Below are positions 1 to 7,429 of a stretch of DNA of 64,000 bases, one piece after another. The translations under genes and the position numbers were made by a program. Below the pieces are notes generated by a model, which had not been told where the DNA came from, made no database searches, and worked only from the letters and a program-made list of their open reading frames with translations. Where the stretch lies: assembly GCA_020634165.1 (NCBI GenBank), contig JACKCF010000007.1, forward strand, positions 1-64,000. Direction: 5' to 3'. Within the stretch, counting starts at the first letter, position 1, and the number at the start of each line of letters is the position of its first letter. The DNA is from Anaerolineaceae bacterium. Lineage in GTDB: Bacteria; Chloroflexota; Anaerolineae; Aggregatilineales; Phototrophicaceae.

Positions 1-1
1 C

Positions 2-121
2 GACCTCATCGAACTGGATGACGGTTGGACAGTTGTCACCAAAGACGGCTCGCTCAATGCCCATATGGAACATACTATTTGCGTCACCGAAGGCGAACCA
101 ATCATCCTGACGTTGCCATGA
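2..121 (+). CDS. map: methionine aminopeptidase, C-terminal end (partial)
   Basis: The window opens inside this gene; 39 residues are visible before a TGA at 119-121. They match the end of type I methionine aminopeptidase, which removes the initiator Met from new proteins in the cytosol. The visible GWTVVTKDGS stretch and the AHMEHT motif, whose Glu is a metal ligand, are characteristic. map directly upstream of rpmJ/rpsM is the classical spc/alpha operon order, which supports the call. The stop overlaps the start of the next gene (ATGA), so the hydrolase that follows is probably translationally coupled to it. Confidence 0.88.
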   Translation, partial: DLIELDDGWTVVTKDGSLNAHMEHTICVTEGEPIILTLP

Positions 122-1572
122 ACCTGAAATCGATTTTTCGCCTGCTTGGCTTACTTGTCTGGGTCTGCGTCTTCGGGATGAGCGTGGCGTATGGCCAGCA
201 GTCATCTTATCGTGCTGCTGATTGTCCCGATGAACTGGACCTTTTTGATTTCAGTGCGGAAGTCGCTGGTGAAACATACCAGTGTGGTGCCCTTACAGTT
301 CCACAAAATCGCCGGATTCTTGATGGACGCACTGTGTCATTACCAGTCCTTACACTGAAGGCGACAGGCTCAACCGATCAGGCACCGATTGTCTATCTTT
401 CGGGCGGTCCTGGTGGTAGTGCCATCGCTGAACTGGACTATTGGCGGACATCACCTTTACGCATGTTCCACGACATCATCCTTGTTGAACAGCGGGGGAC
501 AGCGCTTACGTCACCGAACTTGCTTTGCCCTGAATTCCAGGAAGGTATGATGCTGCCTGTCACCGCCTGTGCGGAACGCCTGCGCGCAGATGGGGTAGAA
601 CTGGCGGCTTACAACACCCAGGAAAATGCGGCAGACATTCATGACCTGATCGTGCAGATGGGACTGCCTCCGGTCAACCTGATTGGCATTTCCTATGGCA
701 CACGCTTGGGGTCTGCTGTCTTGCGCGACTATCCTGAGGTAATTCGTGCACTGGTGCTGGATTCAGTCTATCCGGTACAGGCAAGTGTGTATGATGGCCG
801 ACTATCGGCTGCCCAGCGTGCCATTGATGCCCTTTTCGCCGCTTGCTACGAGGATGCTGCCTGCCAATCCGCATATCCAGACCTGGAGCACGATTTCTAT
901 ATCTGGCTAGCGCGCCTGAATAGCAGCCCCGCATCCTATGACATCCCATTTAGTAACCGTGACTTCTACTTCGATGATGCGGTTCTGATGGAATTTCTCA
1001 TTCAGTGGTTGTACGATACGCGGGGCATCCCGTCTTTGCCTGGAACCTTGTCTCAACTCATCGAAGGTGACTATAGTGTTTTCGATGTCTACTTTGGCTT
1101 GTCGGGTGATATTCCCGCTGGGGCATTTATCCCACTCAGCGATGGGCTGTACCTGAGTATTCAGTGTCAGGAAGAAATTCCTTCAGATGACATTGAAACG
1201 ATATTGCGCGGTGATGGTCGGGTACGCTTTGAAGTCGCTGATCCTCTGCGCCGTAGCCTGAGAGGGCAGTTTGCGTCTTGTATCGAATGGGACGTACCAC
1301 CAGCCGACCCCAATGCTCATCAACCTGTTGTGAGTGACATGCCTGTGCTGCTGCTGAGTGGCCGCTTTGATCCGATTACGCCGCCGGAATGGGCCGAGGC
1401 CGCAGCGGCAACGTTGCCAAACAGCCAGTATGTTTTCTTCGAGAGTGGGGGGCATGGGATGGTCAATACCCTGGATTGTGCGACCGCAATTACGATGCGT
1501 TTCCTGCGGGAACCATTGGTGGAGCTTGATACATCCTGTGCAGCTCAGAAACCTATCTGGTCCGTGCCATGA
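118..1572 (+). CDS. secreted alpha/beta hydrolase, S33 / tripeptidyl-aminopeptidase type
   Basis: A 484-residue protein with an N-terminal signal peptide (hydrophobic residues about 4-24, then AYGQQ), so it is exported. The fold is alpha/beta hydrolase: an oxyanion motif SGGPGG, nucleophile elbow GISYG with Ser192, then FDP with Asp418 and GGHG with His446 near the C-terminus. This layout matches the proline iminopeptidase/TAP group (peptidase S33), which cleaves N-terminal residues from peptides. An upstream in-frame start at 25 exists, but ATG118 is preferred because it gives a clean signal peptide and overlaps the map stop. Its place between map and rpmJ, where infA usually lies, is odd. 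The substrate is unknown. Confidence 0.8.
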   Translation: MNLKSIFRLLGLLVWVCVFGMSVAYGQQSSYRAADCPDELDLFDFSAEVAGETYQCGALTVPQNRRILDGRTVSLPVLTLKATGSTDQAPIVYLSGGPGGSAIAELDYWRTSPLRMFHDIILVEQRGTALTSPNLLCPEFQEGMMLPVTACAERLRADGVELAAYNTQENAADIHDLIVQMGLPPVNLIGISYGTRLGSAVLRDYPEVIRALVLDSVYPVQASVYDGRLSAAQRAIDALFAACYEDAACQSAYPDLEHDFYIWLARLNSSPASYDIPFSNRDFYFDDAVLMEFLIQWLYDTRGIPSLPGTLSQLIEGDYSVFDVYFGLSGDIPAGAFIPLSDGLYLSIQCQEEIPSDDIETILRGDGRVRFEVADPLRRSLRGQFASCIEWDVPPADPNAHQPVVSDMPVLLLSGRFDPITPPEWAEAAAATLPNSQYVFFESGGHGMVNTLDCATAITMRFLREPLVELDTSCAAQKPIWSVP

Positions 1573-1625
1573 TGTGGCAATTTTACCCTACACAGCGCGT
1601 CTGAAATCTGCTATCTTTATGGGCA

Positions 1626-1651
1626 CGGCTGAATATAGCAGTCCGTTTTTT
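1626..1651 (+). terminator. probable intrinsic terminator after the hydrolase
   Basis: CGGCTG at 1626-1631 pairs with CAG-t-CCG at 1639-1645 (one bulged base), followed by six T at 1646-1651. An outer GGGCAC/GTGCCC pair (1621-1626 and 1652-1657) can form an alternative stem around it. It sits 54 bases after the hydrolase stop and would separate map-hydrolase from the ribosomal genes. Confidence 0.5.
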
Positions 1652-1752
1652 GTGCCCTCATAATGGTAGTTTGCACAAAATCACCGTAGACAGATTTATG
1701 TATATTTGCTAGCATGCCGTATTCGCTACAGGCATAGATTGAAGCTGAAACT

Positions 1753-1869
1753 ATGAGAGTATCAACATCAATAAAGCGCCGTTGCTCGGCTTGCCGTGTA
1801 ATCAAGCGCAAGGGGCGGGTCATGATTATCTGCTCCAAGTATCCTAAGCATAAGCAGGTTCAGGGTTAG
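1753..1869 (+). CDS. rpmJ: 50S ribosomal protein bL36
   Basis: A 38-residue ORF. It is rich in Lys and Arg and carries the zinc-ribbon ligands of the Cys-containing bL36 form: C11 and C14 (CSAC), C27 and H33 (CSKYPKH), ending in KHKQVQG. bL36 is the smallest large-subunit protein and helps fold 23S rRNA near the peptidyl-transferase region. It lies 34 bases before rpsM, its usual place. There is no infA upstream; the preceding gene is the secreted hydrolase. Confidence 0.92.
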   Translation: MRVSTSIKRRCSACRVIKRKGRVMIICSKYPKHKQVQG

Positions 1870-1903
1870 TCCTACCAAGGCTGGCGAGTAAGGAGGACAT
1901 AAC

Positions 1904-2290
1904 GTGGCTCGTATTGAAGGTGTCGATCTGCCTCGTGATAAGCAGGTTGAAATTGCGCTGACCTATATCTATGGTATTGGTCGCACAACAAGCAAGAGTA
2001 TTCTCAGTCAGACCGGCGTAGATCCCACCACCCGTGTGCGCGATCTGTCCGAATCTGAACTGCAGAGCATTCGCGAAATCATCGGCGGTATCACAACCGA
2101 AGGTGACTTGCGTCGTCAGGTGCAGTTGAACATTAAGCGCCTGATGGAAATCGGTGCCTATCGTGGATTGCGCCATCGTCGTAATCTGCCGGCACGTGGC
2201 CAGCGTACGCGCACCAATGCCCGTACCCGCCGTGGTGCCAAGAAGACGGTGCCAGGTCGTGGCCGTCGCCGTGGGGCCGGTAAGAAATAA
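1904..2290 (+). CDS. rpsM: 30S ribosomal protein uS13
   Basis: A 128-residue protein beginning ARIEGVDLP, with the helix-two-turn-helix region (TYIYGIGRT) and the very basic C-terminal tail (RTRTNARTRRGAKK) that contacts tRNA and the subunit bridge. Length and sequence are normal for uS13. The start is a GTG with a perfect AGGAGG at 1891-1896, seven bases upstream. It is part of the alpha operon. A 150-base spacer follows before rpsK, longer than usual. Confidence 0.97.
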   Translation: MARIEGVDLPRDKQVEIALTYIYGIGRTTSKSILSQTGVDPTTRVRDLSESELQSIREIIGGITTEGDLRRQVQLNIKRLMEIGAYRGLRHRRNLPARGQRTRTNARTRRGAKKTVPGRGRRRGAGKK

Positions 2291-2298
2291 GAGCATCT

Positions 2299-2349
2299 GG
2301 CTGGTAGTGCCATAGCATCTCCAGCCTAAATCGTGCATCCCAGATGCAC
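2299..2349 (+). promoter_or_regulatory. structured rpsM-rpsK spacer
   Basis: The 150-base gap between rpsM and rpsK contains inverted repeats: GGCTGG (2299-2304) with CCAGCC (2321-2326), and a perfect GTGCATC/GATGCAC stem (2333-2339, 2343-2349) with a three-base loop. No T-run follows, so it is not an intrinsic terminator. It may be a processing site or a ribosomal-protein binding element; this is inference from structure alone. Confidence 0.35.
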
Positions 2350-2440
2350 CATATACGGAATTTGTTGTGCGAGGCGCCTGGTTCTGAATAGCTGGGCGCG
2401 CTTTCACGTCATTCTAGACATGTAACGCTGGAGAGGTAGG

Positions 2441-2842
2441 ATGGCCAGAACACGAAGAGAAGGTGGTCGTCGCGCTGTCAAAAAGGTCTATAAGAATATT
2501 CCTTACGGGCAGGCACACATCTACGCAACATTCAACAACACGATTGTTTCGATGACAGACCAGTCTGGTAATGTCATCACCTGGGCGAGTGCCGGTACGT
2601 CAGGTTTCAAGGGCAGCCGTAAGAGCACACCCTACGCCGCCCGTCTGGCTGCCGAAACGGCTTCAGAGACCGCCAAACAGCACGGTATGAAAGAAGTTGA
2701 CGTGTTTGTTAAAGGTCCTGGCCCAGGTCGAGAAGCCGCGATCCGCTCAATTCAGGGCAGTGGGCTTAAGGTGCGCTCGATCACGGATGTGACGCCTGTA
2801 CCGCATAACGGTGTCCGCCCGCCCAAAAAGCGCCGCGTCTAA
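2441..2842 (+). CDS. rpsK: 30S ribosomal protein uS11
   Basis: A 133-residue protein with the family core: IYATFNNTIVSMTD, SSAG-type loop (WASAGTSGFKGSRKSTPYAA) and the C-terminal VTPVPHNGVRPPKKRRV. uS11 forms part of the 30S platform near the mRNA exit. GAGAGGTAGG lies directly before the ATG. In most bacteria rpsD (uS4) follows; here the next gene is rpoA after 117 bases with no room for rpsD. Confidence 0.97.
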   Translation: MARTRREGGRRAVKKVYKNIPYGQAHIYATFNNTIVSMTDQSGNVITWASAGTSGFKGSRKSTPYAARLAAETASETAKQHGMKEVDVFVKGPGPGREAAIRSIQGSGLKVRSITDVTPVPHNGVRPPKKRRV

Positions 2843-2848
2843 CGTTCG

Positions 2849-2920
2849 TCGCTATCTCCCAGTAAGTGCTATAGCGATAGCAAAACGAAAAAGCCCTGTA
2901 CTTTGCGATCTTGTATCGCA
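2849..2920 (+). promoter_or_regulatory. structured rpsK-rpoA spacer where rpsD is usually found
   Basis: The 117-base gap holds TCGCTAT (2849-2855) pairing with ATAGCGA (2871-2877) and a perfect TGCGAT/ATCGCA hairpin (2904-2909, 2915-2920; loop of five). No terminator T-run follows. It may control rpoA translation or processing. No coding sequence for uS4 is visible. Confidence 0.3.
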
Positions 2921-2959
2921 TGTGAGTGTTGCGGATAAGTATTAGGAGAACCGATATAC

Positions 2960-3970
2960 ATGGTTTATCCCTCATCAACGTCAAGTTCTAGCAGCGTCAA
3001 TCAGATTACCAGCAATATGGTGCTGCCCCACAAGGTAGAAACCAATGCGGTAACGCAGAACTATGGTCGTTTTATCATAAGCCCGCTTGAAAGCGGCTTT
3101 GGCTTGACGCTGGGCAACGCCCTGCGTCGTGTGCTTTTGTCTTCTCTGCCAGGTGCGGCAGTGACCAGTGTGCGTGTTTCTGACGTGCATCACGAGTTCA
3201 GCGCCATCCCGAACGTGCGTGAAGACATGACACAGTTGATTTTGCAGGTCAAGCAGCTTCGCCTCATTTTGCATGAAGGTGAAAGTGCTCGTCTGCGCCT
3301 TGATCATCGTGGCGAAGGTACCGTGTTGGCATCCGACATCTGGTGCCCGCCGGAAGTACAGATCATCAACCCGGATCTGTACCTGTTCACGGTCGATTCC
3401 CCCGATGCCCATATCGAGATGGAATTTGAAGTCCGCGCTGGTCGTGGCTTTAGCCCTGCGGAAGATCGCGGTCGTTTGCCAATTGGTGAACTGCCCGTCG
3501 ATGCCATCTTCAGCCCGATCCGCCGTGCGAATTTCACAGTGGAAAGTGCGCGTGTTGGTCAGCGTACAAACTATGACAAGCTCGTTCTGGAAGTCTGGAC
3601 CGATGGCTCCATTCGTCCTGAAGAAGCCATGAGCCAGGCTGCTCAGATTCTGATGCGCCATCTGGTGATTGTCAGTGGCATTGATCCCGATTCGCTTAGC
3701 GACTTCGAGCCGCAAGAGCCGCCGCCAGCGGAAACGCAGCGCCCGCCCTTGTATGATAAGCCCATTGAAGAATTGGACCTCAGCGTGCGCGTCTTCAACT
3801 CGCTCAAGCGTACGGGTATCACCAGCGTTGGTGATGTGATCGACATGCTTCAGCGCGGTCAGGATGCCATGCTGGCGATCCGTAACTTTGGTGAGAAATC
3901 GCTCGACGAGCTGACAGATAAGCTCAGTGAAAAAGGTTACTGGCCCATCGACGAGGGCGACGAAGAGTAG
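2960..3970 (+). CDS. rpoA: RNA polymerase alpha subunit
   Basis: A 336-residue protein with the N-terminal dimerisation domain (LTLGNALRRVLLSSLPG at about residues 50-66) and, after a proline-rich linker near residue 255, the C-terminal domain with two HhH motifs (LKRTGITSVGDV and RNFGEKSLDEL) that contacts UP elements and activators. Residues 1-20 are a Ser/Thr-rich extension before the usual start of homology. GGAGA lies upstream of the ATG. Its place between rpsK and rplQ is canonical except for the absence of rpsD. Confidence 0.97.
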   Translation: MVYPSSTSSSSSVNQITSNMVLPHKVETNAVTQNYGRFIISPLESGFGLTLGNALRRVLLSSLPGAAVTSVRVSDVHHEFSAIPNVREDMTQLILQVKQLRLILHEGESARLRLDHRGEGTVLASDIWCPPEVQIINPDLYLFTVDSPDAHIEMEFEVRAGRGFSPAEDRGRLPIGELPVDAIFSPIRRANFTVESARVGQRTNYDKLVLEVWTDGSIRPEEAMSQAAQILMRHLVIVSGIDPDSLSDFEPQEPPPAETQRPPLYDKPIEELDLSVRVFNSLKRTGITSVGDVIDMLQRGQDAMLAIRNFGEKSLDELTDKLSEKGYWPIDEGDEE

Positions 3971-4017
3971 CCTTGTAATTCAGTAATCAAGTAAGACTTA
4001 GGACGGAGTACGCGACG

Positions 4018-4422
4018 ATGCGTCATCGTATCAACGGAAAAAAGCTCAACCGCAGTAGCGGACAACGCAAGGCCCTGGCTAAAACCCTGACCCATGCCTT
4101 GTTTACAAATGGGCGTATCAAAACAACCAAAGCCAAAGCAGAGTTCGTACGCCCCTATGCCGAACGCCTGATTACCGTCGCCAAGCGTGGCCTTGCTAAA
4201 GCCGAAGCGCAGGGTGATGAAGCAGTTGCTGTTCATGCTCGTCGTATTGCTGCTAGCCGCATGGGTAATGACCGTGTGATGGTTCAAAAGCTTTTCGACG
4301 AGATTGCGCCGCGCTTTGCTGATCGCAATGGCGGCTATACGCGCATGTACAAGCTGGGTGCACGCAAAGGCGATAATGCGCCGATGGTGCTGCTGGAGTT
4401 GGTTGGCGGCGGCGAAGAGTAG
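4018..4422 (+). CDS. rplQ: 50S ribosomal protein bL17
   Basis: A 134-residue basic protein starting MRHRINGKKLNRSSGQRKAL, the family signature, and ending in YTRMYKLGARKGDNAPMVLLEL. It binds 23S rRNA near the exit tunnel. It lies 47 bases after rpoA with a GGACGGAG ribosome binding site, and truA starts 12 bases after its stop, so the two are probably co-translated. Confidence 0.97.
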   Translation: MRHRINGKKLNRSSGQRKALAKTLTHALFTNGRIKTTKAKAEFVRPYAERLITVAKRGLAKAEAQGDEAVAVHARRIAASRMGNDRVMVQKLFDEIAPRFADRNGGYTRMYKLGARKGDNAPMVLLELVGGGEE

Positions 4423-4434
4423 CCATCGTCAGAC

Positions 4435-5214
4435 ATGCGCTATCGCGCCATAGTGGCTTACGACGGCTCGGCGTATCAGGGTTACCAGAAGCAGCGCGAA
4501 GGTGTTCCCACGATACAGGGCGAACTGGAAAAAAGTCTGGCGACGATCCTGGGTAGCCCAATCACTGTTTGGGCTGCAGGCCGTACCGATACCGGGGTTC
4601 ATGCGCGGGGGCAGGTGATTGCATTCGATGCCAATTGGCGACACGATTCGCAATCGTTGCTCAAGGCGCTGAATGCGCATTTGCCGGATGACATTGCTTT
4701 GCAGGTCATTGGGCCAGCACCGGACTTTCACCCTCGGTTTGATGCGCTGTCGCGTGTGTATCGCTACAAGATACTCATCGCGGAAGCGCCTAAACCCTTG
4801 TTTACAAAGCGAGCGTGGCAGTTCCAGCGCGAACTTGATTTTGAAGCCATGCAGCATGCGGCGGCGATTATCCTGGGTGAACACGATTTCGCCACATTTG
4901 GCCAGCCACCAGTAGGCACAAATACGGTAAGGGAAGTATTTGTCTCTCAGTGGTCGCGGCAGCAGCAAGAATGCCTCTGGTTGACCTACACCATCGAAGC
5001 AACCGCATTCTTGAAGCACATGGTCAGGCGGATCGTCGGAATGTTGGTTGAGGTAGGGCTTGCTCTCCGCACAGTAGCGGATTTTGAGGCGGCCTTTAAG
5101 AGTGCCGATCTGGCACAGGCTGGGCGTTTAGCCCCTCCCTATGGTTTGTATCTGGATGCTGTTCGCTACGCTGATGGATTCCCGAATGCAGAAAGCAGCA
5201 GACAGACAGGTTGA
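4435..5214 (+). CDS. truA: tRNA pseudouridine(38-40) synthase
   Basis: A 259-residue protein with the TruA signature GRTDTGVHARGQV around catalytic Asp52, followed by FHPRFDALSRVYRYKI and the C-terminal FLKHMVRRIVGMLVEVG helix. It isomerises uridines 38-40 in the tRNA anticodon arm. It starts 12 bases after rplQ and precedes rplM by 52 bases, a common order (rplQ-truA-rplM-rpsI). Confidence 0.96.
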   Translation: MRYRAIVAYDGSAYQGYQKQREGVPTIQGELEKSLATILGSPITVWAAGRTDTGVHARGQVIAFDANWRHDSQSLLKALNAHLPDDIALQVIGPAPDFHPRFDALSRVYRYKILIAEAPKPLFTKRAWQFQRELDFEAMQHAAAIILGEHDFATFGQPPVGTNTVREVFVSQWSRQQQECLWLTYTIEATAFLKHMVRRIVGMLVEVGLALRTVADFEAAFKSADLAQAGRLAPPYGLYLDAVRYADGFPNAESSRQTG

Positions 5215-5266
5215 AAACGAATCGGTAAAAGAGTCACGGCTCTGAGTAAATCTGAAGGAAAGTGTA

Positions 5267-5710
5267 ATGAAAGCACAGATTCAAAAGACCTTTGTAACCA
5301 CGCCTGATGATATTGAACGGCGTTGGTTCGTGGTCGATGCACAGGGGCAAACCCTGGGCCGTCTGGCGTCGAAGATTGCGCCGCTGCTCAAGGGCAAGCA
5401 CAAGCCGAGCTATGTCAATAACCTGGATTGCGGTGACTACGTTGTGGTCATCAACTGCGAAAAAATCCATGTGACAGGCAACCGTATGGACGATAAATTC
5501 TACTATCGTTACAGCGGCTATCCGAGTGGTCTCTCACAGGTTAGCCTGCGTGAAATGCTGGATAAGCACCCTGATCGTGCGATCAGATTCGCCGTAAAGG
5601 GCATGCTGCCGAAAGGCCCACTTGGCCGCAAGATGCTGAAGAAGCTGAAGGTCTATGCGGGTGGGGAACATCCCCATGAAGCACAAAAGCCTGAAGTTCT
5701 AGAAGTCTAA
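5267..5710 (+). CDS. rplM: 50S ribosomal protein uL13
   Basis: A 147-residue protein with typical uL13 features: WFVVDAQGQTLGRLASKIA near the N-terminus, a DCGDYVVVINCEKI core and GMLPKGPLGRKMLKKLKVY near the C-terminus. It is an early assembly protein of the 50S subunit. GAAGGAAAG precedes the ATG. rpsI follows after 20 bases, the conserved rplM-rpsI pair. Confidence 0.97.
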   Translation: MKAQIQKTFVTTPDDIERRWFVVDAQGQTLGRLASKIAPLLKGKHKPSYVNNLDCGDYVVVINCEKIHVTGNRMDDKFYYRYSGYPSGLSQVSLREMLDKHPDRAIRFAVKGMLPKGPLGRKMLKKLKVYAGGEHPHEAQKPEVLEV

Positions 5711-5730
5711 GCGACAGGAGCGAGATTACG

Positions 5731-6126
5731 ATGTCTACACAGTACTACGAAGGTGTTGGCCGCCGTAAGGCCGCGACTGCGCGTGTGCGGTTGTTCCCCG
5801 GCGGTAAAGGCAACATTATCATCAATGACAAGCCGGCAGAAGAATATATGCCGCGCGAAGGTGACCTGATGGGTCTGGTTATGCCTCTGGTCATCGTTGG
5901 CCAGGAACGCAGCTACGATGTGAGCATTCACGTCGAGGGCGGTGGTGTCACCGGCCAGCGCGATGCCATCAAACTGGGCCTCGCTCGCGCCTTGCTCAAG
6001 GTCGATGAAGGTATGCGTCCTGCTCTCAAAGCCCAGGGCTTGCTCAAACGCGATGCTCGCGTTAAGGAGCGTAAAAAGCCTGGTCTCAAGCGTGCGCGCA
6101 AGGCCCCGACCTACACCAAGCGTTAA
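5731..6126 (+). CDS. rpsI: 30S ribosomal protein uS9
   Basis: A 131-residue protein with YEGVGRRKAATARVRLFPG at the start, VTGQRDAIKLGLARALL in the middle and a basic C-terminus ending KAPTYTKR, whose terminal Lys-Arg reaches the P-site tRNA. It is the last gene of the ribosomal operon; a strong terminator lies 24 bases downstream. Confidence 0.97.
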   Translation: MSTQYYEGVGRRKAATARVRLFPGGKGNIIINDKPAEEYMPREGDLMGLVMPLVIVGQERSYDVSIHVEGGGVTGQRDAIKLGLARALLKVDEGMRPALKAQGLLKRDARVKERKKPGLKRARKAPTYTKR

Positions 6127-6150
6127 GCTCAAAAGCGATTTGGTGATTTC

Positions 6151-6183
6151 AACAGGCTCTATCCTTTGGATAGGGCCTGTTTT
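6151..6183 (+). terminator. intrinsic terminator of the ribosomal operon
   Basis: AACAGGCTCTATCC (6151-6164) pairs with GGATAGGGCCTGTT (6168-6181) across a TTT loop with one G-U pair, followed by TTTT. It ends the rpsM-rpsI transcription unit. Confidence 0.85.
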
Positions 6184-6296
6184 GCGTTTACCATACGCTC
6201 GTCACTATTTCTGTGGGAATTGCGTATACTTGGCAAAACGCACTGACTGCAAGGGTGAGTACATGAAATTCACGACTCAACCGGAAAGTGAGAAAC

Positions 6297-7358
6297 ATGG
6301 TATTTGCGAGACTTGAAGATGTCACACCGGAACGCCTAACGCTGGTATTCAAGGAACACGGCATCTTGACAACGCAGAAGGTAACAATGGCCCGCGCCCT
6401 GGATTCATCTGTAACTGATGAAGGCACCCGTGCCAGTCTCCTCGTTCATTACGATGATGTACGTGCGCTTAAAAATGCACCGCGCCGCATCTTCATAAAG
6501 ATCAACAAACCCAACGCGGAATGGGGTGCGAAAGAAGTGCGATTCTATCGCGAAATTGCACCGCCTATGTTCCGTCGTTATCGTCCCCAGGATTTCCCTG
6601 TGATTCCATGTCATGTCGCCGAATATGACCCTGACACAGGCTATTCCTTTGTCATACTTGATGACATCTCCGAACACTTTAAACCCGCTCGTAATGACCA
6701 ACCGCTGTCACAATTCCACTACGAGAAGGTGATGGAAGGGTTGGGGCATTTGCATGCTTTCTGGTGGAACGATGAGCACCTGACCCATCATATCGACCTG
6801 CCAACGGCAGACGCGCTGGATAGCCAGCTAGAGGCCTACCAGGCCAGTTACGAGGTTTTTAAGGCGCATATGCGCGATTTGGGGCGTTTGGGACTGGGTC
6901 AGCAGCAAATCCTGGAAACAGTCATCAGCAAATGGCCGCATAACTTCCGGGAGCGGCTGCTTACTGGCAAAGATGTCACAATTATCCATCGCGATACCCA
7001 TCCCAATAACTTTATGTATGCCCCACGAGAAGTCAAAATTGTCGATTGGCAAAGCTGGCGGCTAGGTATGGGAACAACGGACTTGGCTTATTTTATTGCC
7101 TGCTTTGCGCCAGATAATATTCGCAAATTCCAGGAAAAGCGCCTCGTTCAGCGCTACTACGATACGCTGTTGCGCCTGGGTGTTAAGAAATATACCTGGG
7201 ACGATTGCTGGAACGATTATCGCGCTTCAATTGGTCGCTGCATTGCTTTCTTGCTTAATGCCTGGACGCCCAATTGGCTTCGTGATGATCGCTGGCTGCG
7301 TGGCGAACGGGCAATCAAAGCTTTTGAAGAACTCGATGGCATGAGTTTATACGGATAG
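6297..7358 (+). CDS. phosphotransferase of the aminoglycoside / ecdysteroid-kinase-like family
   Basis: A 353-residue protein with the eukaryotic-protein-kinase-like fold of small-molecule phosphotransferases. The Brenner motif HRDTHPNNF contains His231 and catalytic Asp233. A metal-binding IVDWQSW follows (Asp-Trp in place of DFG), then GMGTTDLAYF. The closest group appears to be the EcKinase/DUF1679-like branch rather than resistance enzymes; the substrate is unknown. ATG6297 is chosen over GTG6288 because GGAAAG sits eight bases upstream of the ATG but abuts the GTG. It is a single gene between the ribosomal terminator and mazG. Confidence 0.72.
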   Translation: MVFARLEDVTPERLTLVFKEHGILTTQKVTMARALDSSVTDEGTRASLLVHYDDVRALKNAPRRIFIKINKPNAEWGAKEVRFYREIAPPMFRRYRPQDFPVIPCHVAEYDPDTGYSFVILDDISEHFKPARNDQPLSQFHYEKVMEGLGHLHAFWWNDEHLTHHIDLPTADALDSQLEAYQASYEVFKAHMRDLGRLGLGQQQILETVISKWPHNFRERLLTGKDVTIIHRDTHPNNFMYAPREVKIVDWQSWRLGMGTTDLAYFIACFAPDNIRKFQEKRLVQRYYDTLLRLGVKKYTWDDCWNDYRASIGRCIAFLLNAWTPNWLRDDRWLRGERAIKAFEELDGMSLYG

Positions 7359-7429
7359 TTGCCAACGATAGGCAGAGGCCATCGCTATCGCTACAATAGC
7401 CTTCTCAGTTAGTCTCCGAGAAGGTAATC

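Noticed and set aside
2981..3715. Long open frame antisense to rpoA (244 codons)
   Set aside because: It lies wholly inside rpoA, has no ribosome binding site or recognisable domain, and such shadows are expected opposite conserved genes with this codon usage.
6263..6316. 17-codon ATG frame upstream of and overlapping the phosphotransferase start, considered as a leader peptide
   Set aside because: Composition is ordinary, with no run of regulatory codons and no attenuator hairpin after it.
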